A DNA stretch of 64,000 bases from Oscillospiraceae bacterium (GTDB lineage Bacteria; Bacillota; Clostridia; Oscillospirales; Acutalibacteraceae), in NCBI GenBank assembly GCA_031256825.1, contig JAIRPV010000027.1, positions 1 to 64,000 on the forward strand, read 5' to 3'. Of the stretch, positions 8,128 to 16,155 are shown in pieces. The notes under the pieces are model-generated. The model did not search any database. It worked only from the letters and a program-made list of their open reading frames with translations, and had not been told where the DNA came from. The position numbers and the translations under genes were made by a program. Each line of letters begins with the position of its first letter. Positions within the stretch are counted from its first letter, which is position 1.

Positions 8128-10272
8128 ATGGTCACGGCAACCTTCGATTTAAACCGCGCGGGCGAGTTTTGCGCGGGCCAGCTTTGCTGGGAAGGGGAGG
8201 CGCTGACGGTTTGTTTGGATGGGCAGGAGCAGGCGCGCTATGCGCTTTCGGACGCTGCTCAACTGAACCAGCGGACGGATATTGGCTGCGGGCGGCTGGA
8301 ACTTTGCCTGAAGGGGCTGGACGATCCGGCGGATTCGCTCCCCCTCTGCCGCTTTTCTATGCGCCGTGCGGAAGAAATTGGCGAGTTCTGCAAGGCAATC
8401 AACTATTATCTGAAGTATGGGGAAGCGATTCAGCCCAAGCAGGAACAGCCGCGCATCTGCCAAAAGTGCGGGCGCAGTTTGCTGCCCGGCATGCGCACCT
8501 GCTTTTTTTGCGCCGATCAGCGCGTGCTCTGGCGCCGCGCCTGGCGCATGCTTGGCAACCTGCGGCCAACGCTGTTGCTGGGCATGGTACTAATGCTGCT
8601 CTTCAACGGGATCAACATTCTTGTGCCGCTGATCAACCGCTGGTTGATGGATCATGTGCTGATGGATGGCGGGGCGCTGCCGGCGGGCCTTTCGCGCCGC
8701 GACGCGCTGGTGCTGTGTTGCGTCGCGATTGCGCTGAGCTATGCCCTAGGCCAAGGGCTGCTCGCGCTGAGTAATCTCCGCATCTACAAGAGCGGCGCGT
8801 TTTTTGCCGACCGCTTGCGCTGCCTGATTTACGACAAAGTGCAAAACCTTTCGGTTTCGTCCATCCAAAAGCGCACGGTGGGCGATCTGATGAAGCGCGT
8901 GACGCAGGACACCCGGCAGGTGCGCATGTTCCTCAACAATATGGGCCGCGCTTGTCTGGAAAAACTGGTCATGCTCCTTGTGGTCAGCGTCATCCTGCTT
9001 GCCACCAATTGGAAGCTGGCGCTCTGCCTTGTGCTGCCTGTGCCGCTGTCGCTCTGGTTATTCCGGCGTTTTTGGGGCAGCCTCTCGATTTTTTGGGAGC
9101 GGTTTTGGCACTGTGAATCGCGGGAGCGCGGGATTTTGCACGACATCATCAAGGGCATCCGCGTGGTGAAAACATTCGGCACGGAGGAGCGCGAAGTTGC
9201 AAAATTTGCTGCCGCCGCCAGCCGCTCCGCCGCCGCCGCGACCCGCAACGAGCGCTATTGGGCGTTGCTCATGCCCGTGCCGCGCCTTGCGATGTATGCC
9301 AGCGAATTGATTATGATGTACCTGGGCGGCCGCATGGTGCTCAAAGGGCAAATGTCGCTGGGCACGCTGGTGCAGTTCACGCTCTTTGCGCAGTATCTGT
9401 TTGAGCCGCTGCGCTGGATGGCGCGGTTTCCACGCGTATTGGCCGAAACGAACACCAGCCTCATCAAATTGTACGAAATCCTGGACGAAGAGCCAACGGT
9501 GCCCGAAGCGCGGGAGCCCATCCGCGCGGAAATCGATGGCGAAGTGCGCTTTGAAGGCGTGCAGTTTGGCTACAAGCCCTACGAGCCTGTGTTGAAAGAT
9601 GTCACGCTGACGGTTGCGCCCAACGAGATGATGGGTCTGGTCGGTCATTCGGGCGCGGGCAAATCCACCATGATCAATCTGGTGCTGCGCTTATACGATC
9701 CCGACAACGGCGTTTTGAAAATTGGCGGGCATGACGTGCGCGACTACGACTACGCTTTTTTGCGCGAAAACATTGGCGTTGTCTTTCAGGAAACCTTCCT
9801 CTTTGCCGGAACGGTTTTTGAAAACATCGCCTACGCCAAGCCCGGCGCAGCGCCGGAAGAAGTGTTCCGTGCGGCGCGCTTGGCCAACGCGCACGAGTTT
9901 ATCATTGCGCTGCCCGACGGCTATAACACTTTCGTCGGGGAAGATGGTCACAATCTTTCGGGCGGCGAGCGCCAACGCGTTGCCCTTGCCCGCGTGGTGC
10001 TGAAGGATCCCAAGATTTTGATTTTGGACGAAGCCACCAGCGCTCTTGACCCCGAAACGGAGCAGAAAATCCAGCAGGCCCTCGAGCGCCTCGTGCAGGG
10101 CAGAACCACCATCGCCATCGCGCATCGCCTTTCAACCCTGCGCCACGCCAACCGGTTGGCCGTGATCGAGCAGGGCAGCCTGGCCGAACTCGGCTCCCAC
10201 CGGGAACTGCTGGCCCAGCGCGGCATCTATTATAACCTGGTGATGGCGCAGCGGCAAATGAGCACGAAGTAA
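8128..10272 (+). CDS. Second ABC exporter half-transporter with zinc ribbon
   Basis: 714 residues, ATG 8128 after GGAGGTG. It mirrors the subunit at 5321: a soluble N-terminal region of about 110 residues, a zinc ribbon (CQKCG...CFFC, first Cys at 111), the exporter membrane domain, then an ATPase with Walker A GHSGAGKST near residue 506, signature NLSGGERQR, Walker B ILILDEATSALD and AIAHR. The N-terminal region shares its overall plan with the first subunit but is shorter and diverged, which fits a heterodimer rather than a recent duplication. The gene ends the operon at a strong terminator. Substrate is unknown; the small ORF at 5196 is one candidate by linkage only. Confidence 0.9.
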   Translation: MVTATFDLNRAGEFCAGQLCWEGEALTVCLDGQEQARYALSDAAQLNQRTDIGCGRLELCLKGLDDPADSLPLCRFSMRRAEEIGEFCKAINYYLKYGEAIQPKQEQPRICQKCGRSLLPGMRTCFFCADQRVLWRRAWRMLGNLRPTLLLGMVLMLLFNGINILVPLINRWLMDHVLMDGGALPAGLSRRDALVLCCVAIALSYALGQGLLALSNLRIYKSGAFFADRLRCLIYDKVQNLSVSSIQKRTVGDLMKRVTQDTRQVRMFLNNMGRACLEKLVMLLVVSVILLATNWKLALCLVLPVPLSLWLFRRFWGSLSIFWERFWHCESRERGILHDIIKGIRVVKTFGTEEREVAKFAAAASRSAAAATRNERYWALLMPVPRLAMYASELIMMYLGGRMVLKGQMSLGTLVQFTLFAQYLFEPLRWMARFPRVLAETNTSLIKLYEILDEEPTVPEAREPIRAEIDGEVRFEGVQFGYKPYEPVLKDVTLTVAPNEMMGLVGHSGAGKSTMINLVLRLYDPDNGVLKIGGHDVRDYDYAFLRENIGVVFQETFLFAGTVFENIAYAKPGAAPEEVFRAARLANAHEFIIALPDGYNTFVGEDGHNLSGGERQRVALARVVLKDPKILILDEATSALDPETEQKIQQALERLVQGRTTIAIAHRLSTLRHANRLAVIEQGSLAELGSHRELLAQRGIYYNLVMAQRQMSTK

Positions 10273-10282
10273 AGAGACCTGA

Positions 10283-10316
10283 AAAAGCCCCCTGATTTTT
10301 GGATCAGGGGGCTTTT
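10283..10316. terminator. Bidirectional intrinsic terminator
   Basis: AAAAGCCCCCTGAT and ATCAGGGGGCTTTT form a perfect 14-bp stem around TTTTGG. It serves the ABC operon on the plus strand and the converging M23 gene on the minus strand. Confidence 0.9.
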
Positions 10317-10325
10317 GCCATATTC

Positions 10326-12887
10326 TTATCTACCCGGCTGCTTCACATAGGCCCGGGGATTCACCCGCGCGCCGTTGATTATCACTTCAAAGTGCAAATG
10401 CGGGCCGGTCGAGTTTCCGGTGGTGCCAATGCGCCCGATGGGCTGCCCGGCGCTCACGCGCTGCCCCGCAACTACGCCGAAGCTGTTCATGTGCGCGTAA
10501 CGCGTTCTGACTCCGCCGCCGTGGTCAATCACCACATTGTTGCCAAAGCCGTCGTTGGTGTATTTCGCCTGCACCACAACGCCGTCTTTCGCGGCGACGA
10601 TCACCTGGTTGAATGTGTTGGAGCGCCCGGCGCCGACGATATCCAGCCCTTTGTGGTAACTGCCGCCGCGCCGCACGCCGTATTCGCTCGTTGTGCCCCG
10701 GCAGTTTGGCGCGGGCCAAATGAAGCCTGTTGCGGAGGGGTAGGCATAGTTGCCGCTGGGCAGGTTGGTGTTGAAGGTGCCGCTGCCGGTGCTGCGCCCA
10801 ATCTCGCGCTGCTCTGTCACAGGATCTTTCAGGTGCACGCGGGAGATCTCCTCCGGTTTGCCGTAAACCGCGCCATTGATATAGGTGACGCGCTCGAACA
10901 CTTCGTCCTCGCCCTGCACGCCCTTGACCTTGATGCGCACGATGCCGCGGTAGAGGGTGGAGTTATAGGTCGTTTTTGTTTCGAAGGGGATTTTAATTTT
11001 GCGCCGCTCGGTTTGGATGACCTTCAGTTGCAGCAGCGGCACGGATTCCGAAACAACAAATTCGTCGCCCGCGCGGAAGTCCGCCTCGTTCCCTTCCACC
11101 CCGGGGTTCATCCGTAAAAAGCGATTCCAGCCGATGTCGTATCGGCGCGTCATGGCCCAGAGGGTTTCGCCTTCCCGCAGCGTCGCCATATCGCTGCCCT
11201 TCACATTCCCCCCCAAAATGCCCAGCAAATCTTTTGTGGAGTCCTCCTGCAACCGGTTTTCCGGGTAAAAGCCCGGCACAACATCCACCTTTTGCACAAA
11301 GCCAACCACCGCGCCTTTCGCCAGCGGCATGCCCTTCGTCTTCTCTTCTTTCAAAGTCTCCAGCACCCAGTTGGCGTCTGTGCTGTTTTTCACTACGGCA
11401 ATCAGTTGGCGGTCGCTGCCGTCTTCTTTGGCCACATAGATCCCGCAGCCAGAAGTCATTTTTTCCTTCGCATTGTCCAGCATTTCGTCGCAAAGCCGGT
11501 CCGCCGAGGTCATCTGTTCCGGGTTCACCCGCACAAATTTGTATTGCGCGTAGGTTTTTAAATCCGCCGCGCCGCCCTGGTTGTCGGGCGCTGGCGAGAT
11601 ATTCATGTTCGCGGCCTCTTGCGCCGCGCGGTAAACGCCTTCGTTCGCGATGTATCCCAGATCATGGTTGTTATAGATCACTTGCAGCGCGTAGGTTTGT
11701 TGGCTTACGCCGCGCGCAACCAGCAGCAGCACAAGCAGCGCGCCCAGCGGCAGCGCCGTATTGACCACCTGCGAAATGATCGCATGGAAGTCGCGCTCCA
11801 GCTCTTGCAGCGCCTGCACCCAGCCAACGTGCCCTGTGCGGCGCTCCAGCCGCGCGTCATGCACCTGCTTGCCCGCCAGATAGCGCCGCTTGAGCCTTCC
11901 GAATGTGACATGATTAATCGCCAGGGCGACCGCGCGGAACAAATGCCAGAGCGCCAAAATCGGATGCAGGATGTAGGGCAGCGTGTAGTGGAAAAACAAC
12001 AATACGGGCCGTGCCGTGCGCAGCCCAAAATAATAGATGCCGCGATAGATCTGGTCAAAAATATGCGCCAGCGGCACGCCATAAAGCGGCGTTTCGTCGT
12101 CCCAAAAATCGTCCTGTTCCTCTTCCGTCCAGAAAAACAGGCGAATCGCGTCGCGCAGTGCCGAGAAGTGTGGGTTTTCCCGCTGCTTTTTGGGTTGCTT
12201 TTCGCGCGGCCCCGCCTTCTCTTGCCGCCGGGGCTTTGCTTTTGTCGGCTTTTCCGGTTTGGTTTGCAAAAGCGACGCTGGCTTTGGTCTGGCTTCTTTT
12301 GCCGGCTTTGGTTTCGCTTCTTTTATCGGCTTTGGTTTCGCTTCTTTTGCCGGCTTCGGCTTTGCTTCTTTTATCGGCTTTGCCTTCGCTTTTGTGGCGC
12401 GCATCGCCTCTTTCGCCGCTTCGATTTCTTCCGGCGAGGGAGCCGGTTCTTTTGCGATTTCTGGTTTGGCGGCCGATTTTTTTGTGGAAAGCCGGGGCCG
12501 CCTGTCTTCAATTTCGTCGGGCCGAATCGGCCCCATGCCCATTGGCAGCACGCGCTGCTGCCGGGCCTGTTGCCTGGCTCTGGCCTGCTCCGCTTCCTGC
12601 CGGGCCAGCTCCTGCGCGCGCGCGCGCTGCCGCTGCCGGGCCTGCTCCTCTTCTTTGCGCAAATATTCGCGGATCAGCTCCAGCGAAATCTCCTGTGTCA
12701 TCGCCATCTCTACGATGCTGTCGTCCAGATCGTCCAGCGACGTGCCGGGCTGCGCGTCTTTGGCGGGCATCCCGGGCAGGGGAGCGGAACCCTCTTCCCA
12801 AGCAGAACGTGAGATGTGCTTTACCCGGTATACATTTTCATCCTGTGGGTTAGGTTCCGGCGCGGGCGGTCGTTTTTTACCGGTCAC
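10326..12887 (-). CDS. Membrane-anchored LysM-G5-M23 peptidase family protein
   Basis: A cell-wall hydrolase-type protein of 853 residues. I choose GTG 12887, which has GGAGG eight bases upstream, over the track's GTG 12896 that overlaps this site. Residues 1-370 are charged and probably cytoplasmic, with Gln/Arg/Ala coiled-coil-like stretches and a Lys-Pro repeat (KPxKEAKPKPAKEAKP) at about 169-216. A single membrane segment lies near 374-392. Outside are a LysM domain (about 566-612, GETLWAMTRRYDIGWNRF), a G5 domain (about 616-695) and a C-terminal M23 domain (about 742-850) with HKGLD and HLHFE metal-site motifs, which appear intact. The very long cytoplasmic N terminus is unusual for this family and may contact an intracellular division or shape partner. 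It is monocistronic, from a promoter at 12944-12972. Confidence 0.88.
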   Translation of the reverse strand: MTGKKRPPAPEPNPQDENVYRVKHISRSAWEEGSAPLPGMPAKDAQPGTSLDDLDDSIVEMAMTQEISLELIREYLRKEEEQARQRQRARAQELARQEAEQARARQQARQQRVLPMGMGPIRPDEIEDRRPRLSTKKSAAKPEIAKEPAPSPEEIEAAKEAMRATKAKAKPIKEAKPKPAKEAKPKPIKEAKPKPAKEARPKPASLLQTKPEKPTKAKPRRQEKAGPREKQPKKQRENPHFSALRDAIRLFFWTEEEQDDFWDDETPLYGVPLAHIFDQIYRGIYYFGLRTARPVLLFFHYTLPYILHPILALWHLFRAVALAINHVTFGRLKRRYLAGKQVHDARLERRTGHVGWVQALQELERDFHAIISQVVNTALPLGALLVLLLVARGVSQQTYALQVIYNNHDLGYIANEGVYRAAQEAANMNISPAPDNQGGAADLKTYAQYKFVRVNPEQMTSADRLCDEMLDNAKEKMTSGCGIYVAKEDGSDRQLIAVVKNSTDANWVLETLKEEKTKGMPLAKGAVVGFVQKVDVVPGFYPENRLQEDSTKDLLGILGGNVKGSDMATLREGETLWAMTRRYDIGWNRFLRMNPGVEGNEADFRAGDEFVVSESVPLLQLKVIQTERRKIKIPFETKTTYNSTLYRGIVRIKVKGVQGEDEVFERVTYINGAVYGKPEEISRVHLKDPVTEQREIGRSTGSGTFNTNLPSGNYAYPSATGFIWPAPNCRGTTSEYGVRRGGSYHKGLDIVGAGRSNTFNQVIVAAKDGVVVQAKYTNDGFGNNVVIDHGGGVRTRYAHMNSFGVVAGQRVSAGQPIGRIGTTGNSTGPHLHFEVIINGARVNPRAYVKQPGR

Positions 12888-12943
12888 TAGCCTCACCTCC
12901 TATACCACACCGCAAAAAGACAAGAATGAATTGCTTTTCCCTT

Positions 12944-12972
12944 ATTATAACACATCTGTAAGCAAATTGCAA
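12944..12972 (-). promoter_or_regulatory. Promoter of the M23 peptidase gene
   Basis: On the minus strand: TTGCAA, a 17-base spacer and TATAAT, placed about 57 bases upstream of the GTG start. Confidence 0.7.
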
Positions 12973-13021
12973 GCGCAAAGCCCGACGAGAAACGTGAAAT
13001 TTACAGTTTTGTTACTAAAAG

Positions 13022-13031
13022 TTCACGTGAA
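13022..13031. promoter_or_regulatory. TTCACGTGAA palindrome, possible operator or degenerate parS-like site
   Basis: A perfect 10-bp palindrome in the intergenic region between divergent genes. With flanks it matches 12 of 16 positions of the firmicute parS consensus TGTTTCACGTGAAACA, which is weak. It could equally be a repressor site. Confidence 0.25.
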
Positions 13032-13101
13032 TCATTTCAACAAAAAAGTTATTCCGATTTTTCACAATTAGCTGAGTTGTGACGCGACGCTAAAAATTTA
13101 C

Positions 13102-13130
13102 TTGACAGGCACAATATATTGTGGTATAAT
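13102..13130 (+). promoter_or_regulatory. Perfect-consensus promoter 1
   Basis: TTGACA, 17-base spacer, TATAAT. It is the distal of two tandem promoters reading toward the small membrane protein at 13289. Confidence 0.8.
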
Positions 13131-13166
13131 ACGGATAGAAAAAGGGCACGCCAGGCTCTTCACATG

Positions 13167-13195
13167 GTTTTCCACCGAACAAAAAGTTGGAAAAC
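13167..13195. promoter_or_regulatory. Inverted repeat between tandem promoters
   Basis: GTTTTCCA and TGGAAAAC, 13 bases apart, lie downstream of promoter 1 and just upstream of promoter 2. This placement suits an operator, though a transcript hairpin is also possible. Confidence 0.4.
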
Positions 13196-13211
13196 ATTCA
13201 CGAACAAACAC

Positions 13212-13240
13212 TTGACAAAAGCGAAATTATGTGCTATACT
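13212..13240 (+). promoter_or_regulatory. Near-consensus promoter 2
   Basis: TTGACA, 17-base spacer, TATACT. It is 49 bases upstream of ATG 13289. Confidence 0.8.
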
Positions 13241-13288
13241 GAGTGCAGAAGCAAAACGAATGTTTTAATTGTGGAAAGAGGTGGCAGT

Positions 13289-13540
13289 ATGGAATTCTCG
13301 TCCATCGTCGTCACAACATTGCTGGCGCTCTTCGGGGGAGCGTTGGTTGTCGCGGCCTTCAAAGTCCAGCGTGTCATCGCTTGGGAAAACCGGAAAATGC
13401 TTGCATTGGCTGAAATGGTGCGCGAATACCGCGAGAATCTGGAGGAAGAGCAGCGCCTGCTTGCGTCGGAACCTCCGCGCTTGCGCCTTTTGCCCGCCCG
13501 TTCCGCCGAGCGTGGCCGCAGGCACGATCGCGCGGCATAA
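13289..13540 (+). CDS. Small single-pass membrane protein
   Basis: 83 residues from ATG 13289, with AGAGGTGG upstream; the track's longer start overlaps the second promoter and is rejected. One membrane segment (about 4-26, VVTTLLALFGGALVVAAF) is followed by an amphipathic, charged helix (ENRKMLALAEMVREYRENLEEEQRLLA) and an Arg-rich tail. It has no recognised family. Two strong tandem promoters with an inverted repeat suggest a highly expressed or tightly regulated product. It converges on the MreB-like gene, whose stop is 17 bases away. A role in the cell envelope is guesswork. Confidence 0.65.
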   Translation: MEFSSIVVTTLLALFGGALVVAAFKVQRVIAWENRKMLALAEMVREYRENLEEEQRLLASEPPRLRLLPARSAERGRRHDRAA

Positions 13541-13557
13541 CGGCGGCCGCATTCGCC

Positions 13558-14595
13558 TTATAAATTTCGATTTCGCTCGAACTCGCCGATGTCATCATCG
13601 GTGCGGAACGCATAATTGTTTTCGCGCAACAGTTCCGGCTTGTCCATCAGGATGCCGAGCCCGTGCGCCACACAAAACGCCGGGTTGGGCGCCACGCGGG
13701 TCTCCAATCCTGTGGCGTCTTTCAACATTTGGCTAAGCCCTTGCAACTGCGCCCCGCCGCCAGTCAGCGTAATTCCTTGTTCAAAAATATCCCCCGCCAT
13801 TTCGGGTGGCGTTTCTTCCAATACTCCGCGGATCAGCTCCGCAATCTCCCGCAGGTGCTCGCGCATGGCCAGATAAGCTTCTGTTGACGTCACTTCCAGC
13901 TTGACCGGCATGCGAGAAATATAGCTTTGCCCCCGCACCGGAATGCCAAGCTCTGGATGCCGCAGCTGTGCGCATCCAATTTGCTTTTTGATTTCTTCTG
14001 CGGTCAGTCGCCCCACCAAAACGTTGCGTTCCCGTCGCAGATAGCGCGTAATAGCGTCTTCCAGTGCGTTGCCGGCCACTTTTCCGCTGCGCGCGATTGT
14101 AATCGACCCCATGGTGAAAACTGCCACATCGGTGGTGCCGCCGCCGATGTCGGCAACCAGTTGCCCCGCAGTCAGCGAGAGATCCATTCCAGCGCCCAGC
14201 GCTGCGGCCAGCGGCTCGTCCACAAGGCAAGCGCGCCCGGCGCCCGCTGCAATCGCCAATTCTAGGATAGCGCTGCGTTCCAGCTCCGTGACGGAGGCTG
14301 GCGTGCAGATGAATACGCTGGGCTTCAGCAATCGCTTCCCGCAAATTTTTTTCACATAATGCTCTATCATCGCGTAAATAATCGAAAAATCTGAAATTAC
14401 CCCATCGCGCATGGGGTGTATGATCTCGAGACTATCCGGGTTGCGCCCGACCATCTGGTAGACTTCGTTGCCAATGGCCAACACATCCCCCGTGGCCGTT
14501 TCGATTGCCGCCACGGAAGCTTCCCGCCCCACGATGCCTTTCCCCTTCACATAAAGCAGGATGGACGTGGTGCCCAAGTCAATGCCGATTTGCAT
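13558..14595 (-). CDS. MreB/Mbl-like actin-family protein
   Basis: 345 residues, the usual size for MreB. The actin/Hsp70 nucleotide fold shows phosphate-1 (IGIDLGTTSILLYV), phosphate-2 (LVADIGGGTTDVAVF) and adenosine (ITLTGGGAQLQGL) motifs. MreB polymerises under the membrane to guide side-wall synthesis. The N terminus starts directly with the fold and lacks an obvious membrane-binding amphipathic helix. Unlike a canonical locus there is no mreC or mreD beside it. Instead it is the last gene of an operon with comF and a small membrane protein, overlapping comF by 17 bases. It may be a second, specialised copy, for example sporulation-type MreBH/Mbl, but that cannot be decided here. Confidence 0.85.
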   Translation of the reverse strand: MQIGIDLGTTSILLYVKGKGIVGREASVAAIETATGDVLAIGNEVYQMVGRNPDSLEIIHPMRDGVISDFSIIYAMIEHYVKKICGKRLLKPSVFICTPASVTELERSAILELAIAAGAGRACLVDEPLAAALGAGMDLSLTAGQLVADIGGGTTDVAVFTMGSITIARSGKVAGNALEDAITRYLRRERNVLVGRLTAEEIKKQIGCAQLRHPELGIPVRGQSYISRMPVKLEVTSTEAYLAMREHLREIAELIRGVLEETPPEMAGDIFEQGITLTGGGAQLQGLSQMLKDATGLETRVAPNPAFCVAHGLGILMDKPELLRENNYAFRTDDDIGEFERNRNL

Positions 14596-15283
14596 CCCGG
14601 GAATTGTAATCCCCCTCTTTCTCGGTGCGCAGATAGGTTAGGCATATTATTTCCGCAATGTTTGCCGCCGACAAAGCGTTTGCGCAGGCGCGCAGCGTGG
14701 CCCCTGTTGTGGCAATATCGTCACAAAGCACGATTTTCTGCGCTCGCAGTTTGTCGGGTTCCCGCGCCGCAAACGCCGCCGTAATATTTTGTTCGCGCTC
14801 CGCAGCGGATAAGTTGTGCTGGGCCTGTGTTTCGCGCGTTTTTATGAGCAACTGCACATCGCATTCCGCCCCGGCCCAAACGGCGGCGCTTTGCGCCAGC
14901 AAAGCGCTCTGGTTGTATCCGCGTTCCCGCAGCTGCGCATCCGTCATCGGAACGCAGCAAAACAGCCAATCCTCCGGCTTGTCCAACCTATGGCGAACCG
15001 CTTCGCCCATGGCGCGGCCGATGCTCTGCGCATTCTGCCGCGCCCCGTGGAACTTAAAATCCAACAAAATCCGCCGCGCTTCGCTGTGATATGGAAGCAC
15101 GGAAACCAAAGGGATTTGCGTGCCGGGCAGCAGGCAGTCGTCCAGAAGGGGAGGGGACGTTTCGCTGCAATCCGGGCAGAACATTGCGCCCGGCTCTGTG
15201 ACGTCTTCGCACAAAAGACAGCGCCGTGGAAACAGCCACAGCAAAATATGTTCAAGCCGCCGTTTCCATTTCGCATTCATCAT
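14579..15283 (-). CDS. comF: ComF family phosphoribosyltransferase-like protein
   Basis: 234 residues. The start is ATG 15283, overlapping the stop of the upstream gene (ATGA), so translation is coupled; the track's longer ORF runs into that gene. An N-terminal zinc-binding motif (CLLC...CPDC) is followed by the PRTase fold, with the PRPP-binding signature VLCDDIATTGAT near the C terminus and the family motif YNQSALLAQ. ComF proteins act in DNA uptake for transformation and possibly in nucleotide scavenging. No other competence gene lies in the window. It is the middle gene of the 15633-13558 operon. Confidence 0.88.
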   Translation of the reverse strand: MMNAKWKRRLEHILLWLFPRRCLLCEDVTEPGAMFCPDCSETSPPLLDDCLLPGTQIPLVSVLPYHSEARRILLDFKFHGARQNAQSIGRAMGEAVRHRLDKPEDWLFCCVPMTDAQLRERGYNQSALLAQSAAVWAGAECDVQLLIKTRETQAQHNLSAAEREQNITAAFAAREPDKLRAQKIVLCDDIATTGATLRACANALSAANIAEIICLTYLRTEKEGDYNSRDANRH

Positions 15284-15633
15284 GTTGAATCCGTGCTTAT
15301 TTTTGTGACAGTCGTCAGAAATTCCTCCGGCGTTAACAGCATTGTGTGGTTCAGTTCCCTGCAAAGCGCTTCGCATTGCAGGCGGGTTTGCGCTGGCATG
15401 CCGCAGTCCAGCGCGATGATTACGCTGCGGCTGATATCTCCCAGCAACCCAACCCGCAGCCGCGCCGCGCAAAGCAGCGAAGCCACTTCGGCTTCCGGCG
15501 CCATGGGAGGGATCACCACAACGAAGTGCCCCTTCGCTTTTGGATGCGTCAGCAGCAGCATGAGCGAATAAACGGTGGCCACCACGCCAGTGAGCACAAA
15601 AAAAATCAGGACACTATAAATAATCACGTACAT
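15280..15633 (-). CDS. Small membrane protein upstream of comF
   Basis: 117 residues from ATG 15633, after an AGGAAAGGATGTGGGG ribosome-site region. One N-terminal membrane segment (about 3-28, IIYSVLIFFVLTGVVATVYSLM) is followed by a soluble domain containing CAARLRVGLLGDISRSVIIALDCG. That domain resembles a glycosyltransferase-like beta-alpha pattern, but no family is recognised. It is translationally coupled to comF by a 4-base overlap. Function unknown. Confidence 0.7.
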   Translation of the reverse strand: MYVIIYSVLIFFVLTGVVATVYSLMLLLTHPKAKGHFVVVIPPMAPEAEVASLLCAARLRVGLLGDISRSVIIALDCGMPAQTRLQCEALCRELNHTMLLTPEEFLTTVTKISTDST

Positions 15634-15760
15634 ATCCCCACATCCTTTCCTCTTATTTTATGCGCGAGGCAGGCGGAAGGATACCTTTGATTTTAAAAAT
15701 GTGGCACGGCGTATTCATCTGCGACTATTTTGACGTCCAAATTTTAATTGCCTAAACTTT

Positions 15761-16120
15761 GTGAGTAGGCCTGTAAGCCGAGTTTTGTCGTTGAAGGCAG
15801 TCATTTATCTAGCAACGCCATTGCTGGCGCTGTCATGCCACCCGTTGAGGAATCCGCCGAGCAAGCGGGCCCTGCCAAGGCAGGTGTTCCCCGGTCGGTG
15901 TTGCTCCGGATAGGGTTTACAGGGCGCTGCGGTTCCCCGCGCGCCGGTGAGCTCTTACCTCGCCTTTCCACCCTTACCTGTTGGAAATCCAACAGGCGGT
16001 ATTTCTCTGTTGCACTTTCCCTAAGGTTGCCCTCGGCGGCCGTTAGCCGTTATCCTGCTCTATGGAGCTCGGACTTTCCTCACAAAATTTGCATTTTGCG
16101 CGATTGCCCAGCCTACTCAC
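15761..16120 (-). ncRNA. rnpB: RNase P RNA, bacterial type A
   Basis: Catalytic RNA of RNase P, which trims tRNA 5' leaders. On the minus strand the RNA opens with GTGAGTAGGCTGGGC and contains the conserved GAGGAAAGTCCGAGCTC block, AACGGCTAACGGCC, AGGGTGGAAAGGCGAGG and TAAGAGCTCACC. It closes with CGGCTTACAGGCCTACTCAC, which pairs with the 5' end. Length of about 360 fits type A. The block between 15634 and 16151 is therefore not empty. A promoter lies just upstream at 16127-16155. Confidence 0.95.
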
Positions 16121-16126
16121 GTCTCC

Positions 16127-16155
16127 ATTTTACCTCATTTCCCGCAAAATGTCAA
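16127..16155 (-). promoter_or_regulatory. rnpB promoter
   Basis: Minus strand: TTGACA, 17-base spacer, TAAAAT. It places transcription start at about 16120, at the RNA's 5' end, and overlaps the last codon of hydF. Confidence 0.85.

Noticed and set aside
5196-10272. Cyanophycin-associated locus
   Set aside because: DUF1854 and the exporter resemble that annotation, but no cyanophycin synthetase or cyanophycinase is nearby.
13180-13265. LexA/SOS box upstream of the small membrane protein
   Set aside because: CGAAC is present, but no GTTCG half lies at the required spacing.
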